31,529 nucleotides of DNA from a virus: positions 1-31,529 of IMG/VR virus record IMGVR_UViG_3300023109_003756; one strand, 5' to 3'. Shown in pieces: positions 31,139-31,529 of the stretch (the first letter of the stretch is position 1; each line of letters opens with the position of its first letter). Position numbers and translations under genes: made by a program. The notes beneath the pieces are model-generated. The model ran no database searches. It was given only the letters and a program-made list of their open reading frames with translations, and was not told the DNA's origin.

Positions 31139-31529
31139 ACTTTAAAAATAATCCGTTATATACTGATATAACGAAACTAGACCACTTGTCACCCTCGCCG
31201 GTCTTCCAGTACTACTGGAATAAAGAATCAGGAAGGTGGGAACCTCAAGGTGCAATAGACATTAATGTCGACAATCTGAATATTAATTTGGATTCGACGA
31301 ATGAAATACTTTCTGGCATTTCTTCAGATATTTCAGATCTCACAGGTACTCTGTCAGATATCAACGTTAATGTAGAAATTGATAGTGATACGCAAACTCA
31401 CGCTTTGCTTTCAGGAATCTCTGGTGAACTATCAAACTCAAATGATGCAGAAACCCATAGAATACTTTCAGGAATCTCTGGTGAACTATCAAACTCAAAT
31501 GATGCAGAAACCCATAGAATACTTTCAGG
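31123..31529 (+). CDS. Repeat-containing structural-type protein, 3' partial
   Basis: A frame open from ATG 31123 to the window edge (about 135 residues seen). The N-terminus MANPGDFKNNPLYTDITKLD and FQYYWNKESGRWEPQG resemble the start of phage structural proteins with YYW..SG.W segments. From about residue 64 it becomes polar and repetitive, L-S-G-I-S-x-x-L/I-S, with two perfect 19-residue repeats (LSGISGELSNSNDAETHRI) and the start of a third at the edge. The heptad-like spacing of I/L suggests a trimeric coiled coil or fibre shaft. It is the first gene after the early operon and may open a structural module; this is inference. Confidence 0.65.
   Translation, partial: MANPGDFKNNPLYTDITKLDHLSPSPVFQYYWNKESGRWEPQGAIDINVDNLNINLDSTNEILSGISSDISDLTGTLSDINVNVEIDSDTQTHALLSGISGELSNSNDAETHRILSGISGELSNSNDAETHRILS
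31408..31529 (+). repeat. 57-bp perfect tandem repeat, at least two units
   Basis: Unit 1 is 31408-31464, unit 2 is 31465-31521, and unit 3 starts at 31522 and is cut by the window end. The two full units are identical at DNA level, which points to recent duplication. The unit is a multiple of three, so the protein stays in frame and only changes length. Weaker, older copies of the motif precede it (around 31306-31407). Confidence 0.85.

Noticed and set aside
1-31529. tRNA genes, rRNA, CRISPR arrays, insertion sequences, integrase and attachment sites
   Set aside because: I saw no cloverleaf-like sequence, spaced direct-repeat array, transposase or integrase in any frame; the only tandem repeat is in coding sequence at the right edge.

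Overview
This window is most likely part of an AT-rich tailed-phage genome, probably from an aquatic phage of a Gram-negative host. The tail-tip genes follow the order of a lambda-like siphovirus. They are followed by a long block of sugar-transfer genes and then by a small operon with T4-like nucleotide and transcription genes. The Gram-negative host is an inference from LPS-type families (GT9/heptosyltransferase-like, WavE-like). The host species cannot be read from this sequence.

Layout. (1) 1-14942, + strand: the tail-tip cassette. It holds a leishmanolysin-like zinc protease (5' end outside the window), minor tail protein L with its Fe-S cysteines, a JAMM-only gpK-like peptidase, a 1719-residue gpI::gpJ fusion, a 2167-residue fibre protein that looks like the detached C-terminal half of gpJ, and a separate peptidase S74 chaperone-tipped protein. 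(2) 14943-15075: a convergent gap with a nested inverted repeat. (3) 15076-27705, - strand: a near-continuous operon of about 14 genes. It starts with a winged-helix protein and encodes glycosyltransferases of several folds (three GT9-like, GT4, WavE-like, GT-A types), two SAM methyltransferases, a HAD::nucleotidyltransferase fusion and a small GDPD-like phosphodiesterase. Two probable DNA-binding proteins sit at its downstream end. (4) 27706-27877: a divergent control region with two strong sigma-70-like promoters, both placed so that transcription starts at the start codon, plus two matching inverted repeats. (5) 27878-31098, + strand: an early-type operon with a conserved small protein, a dNMP kinase, a phage sigma factor, SSB, a lone GT4 glycosyltransferase and an FmdB-like small protein. 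(6) 31123-end: the start of a repeat-rich structural-type protein with a perfect 57-bp tandem repeat, cut by the window edge.

How it fits together: the left module builds the adsorption apparatus, and the right module makes precursors, protects ssDNA and redirects transcription. The central block could build or remodel a surface glycan, on the host (superinfection exclusion or receptor masking) or on the virion. The most unusual points are the glycan operon itself, a GT9 enzyme divided between two overlapping genes, an internal perfect Shine-Dalgarno inside the HAD::nucleotidyltransferase gene, and back-to-back promoters predicted to give leaderless mRNAs. Most genes here lack a Shine-Dalgarno site and are joined by 1-35 nt overlaps or gaps of a few bases.
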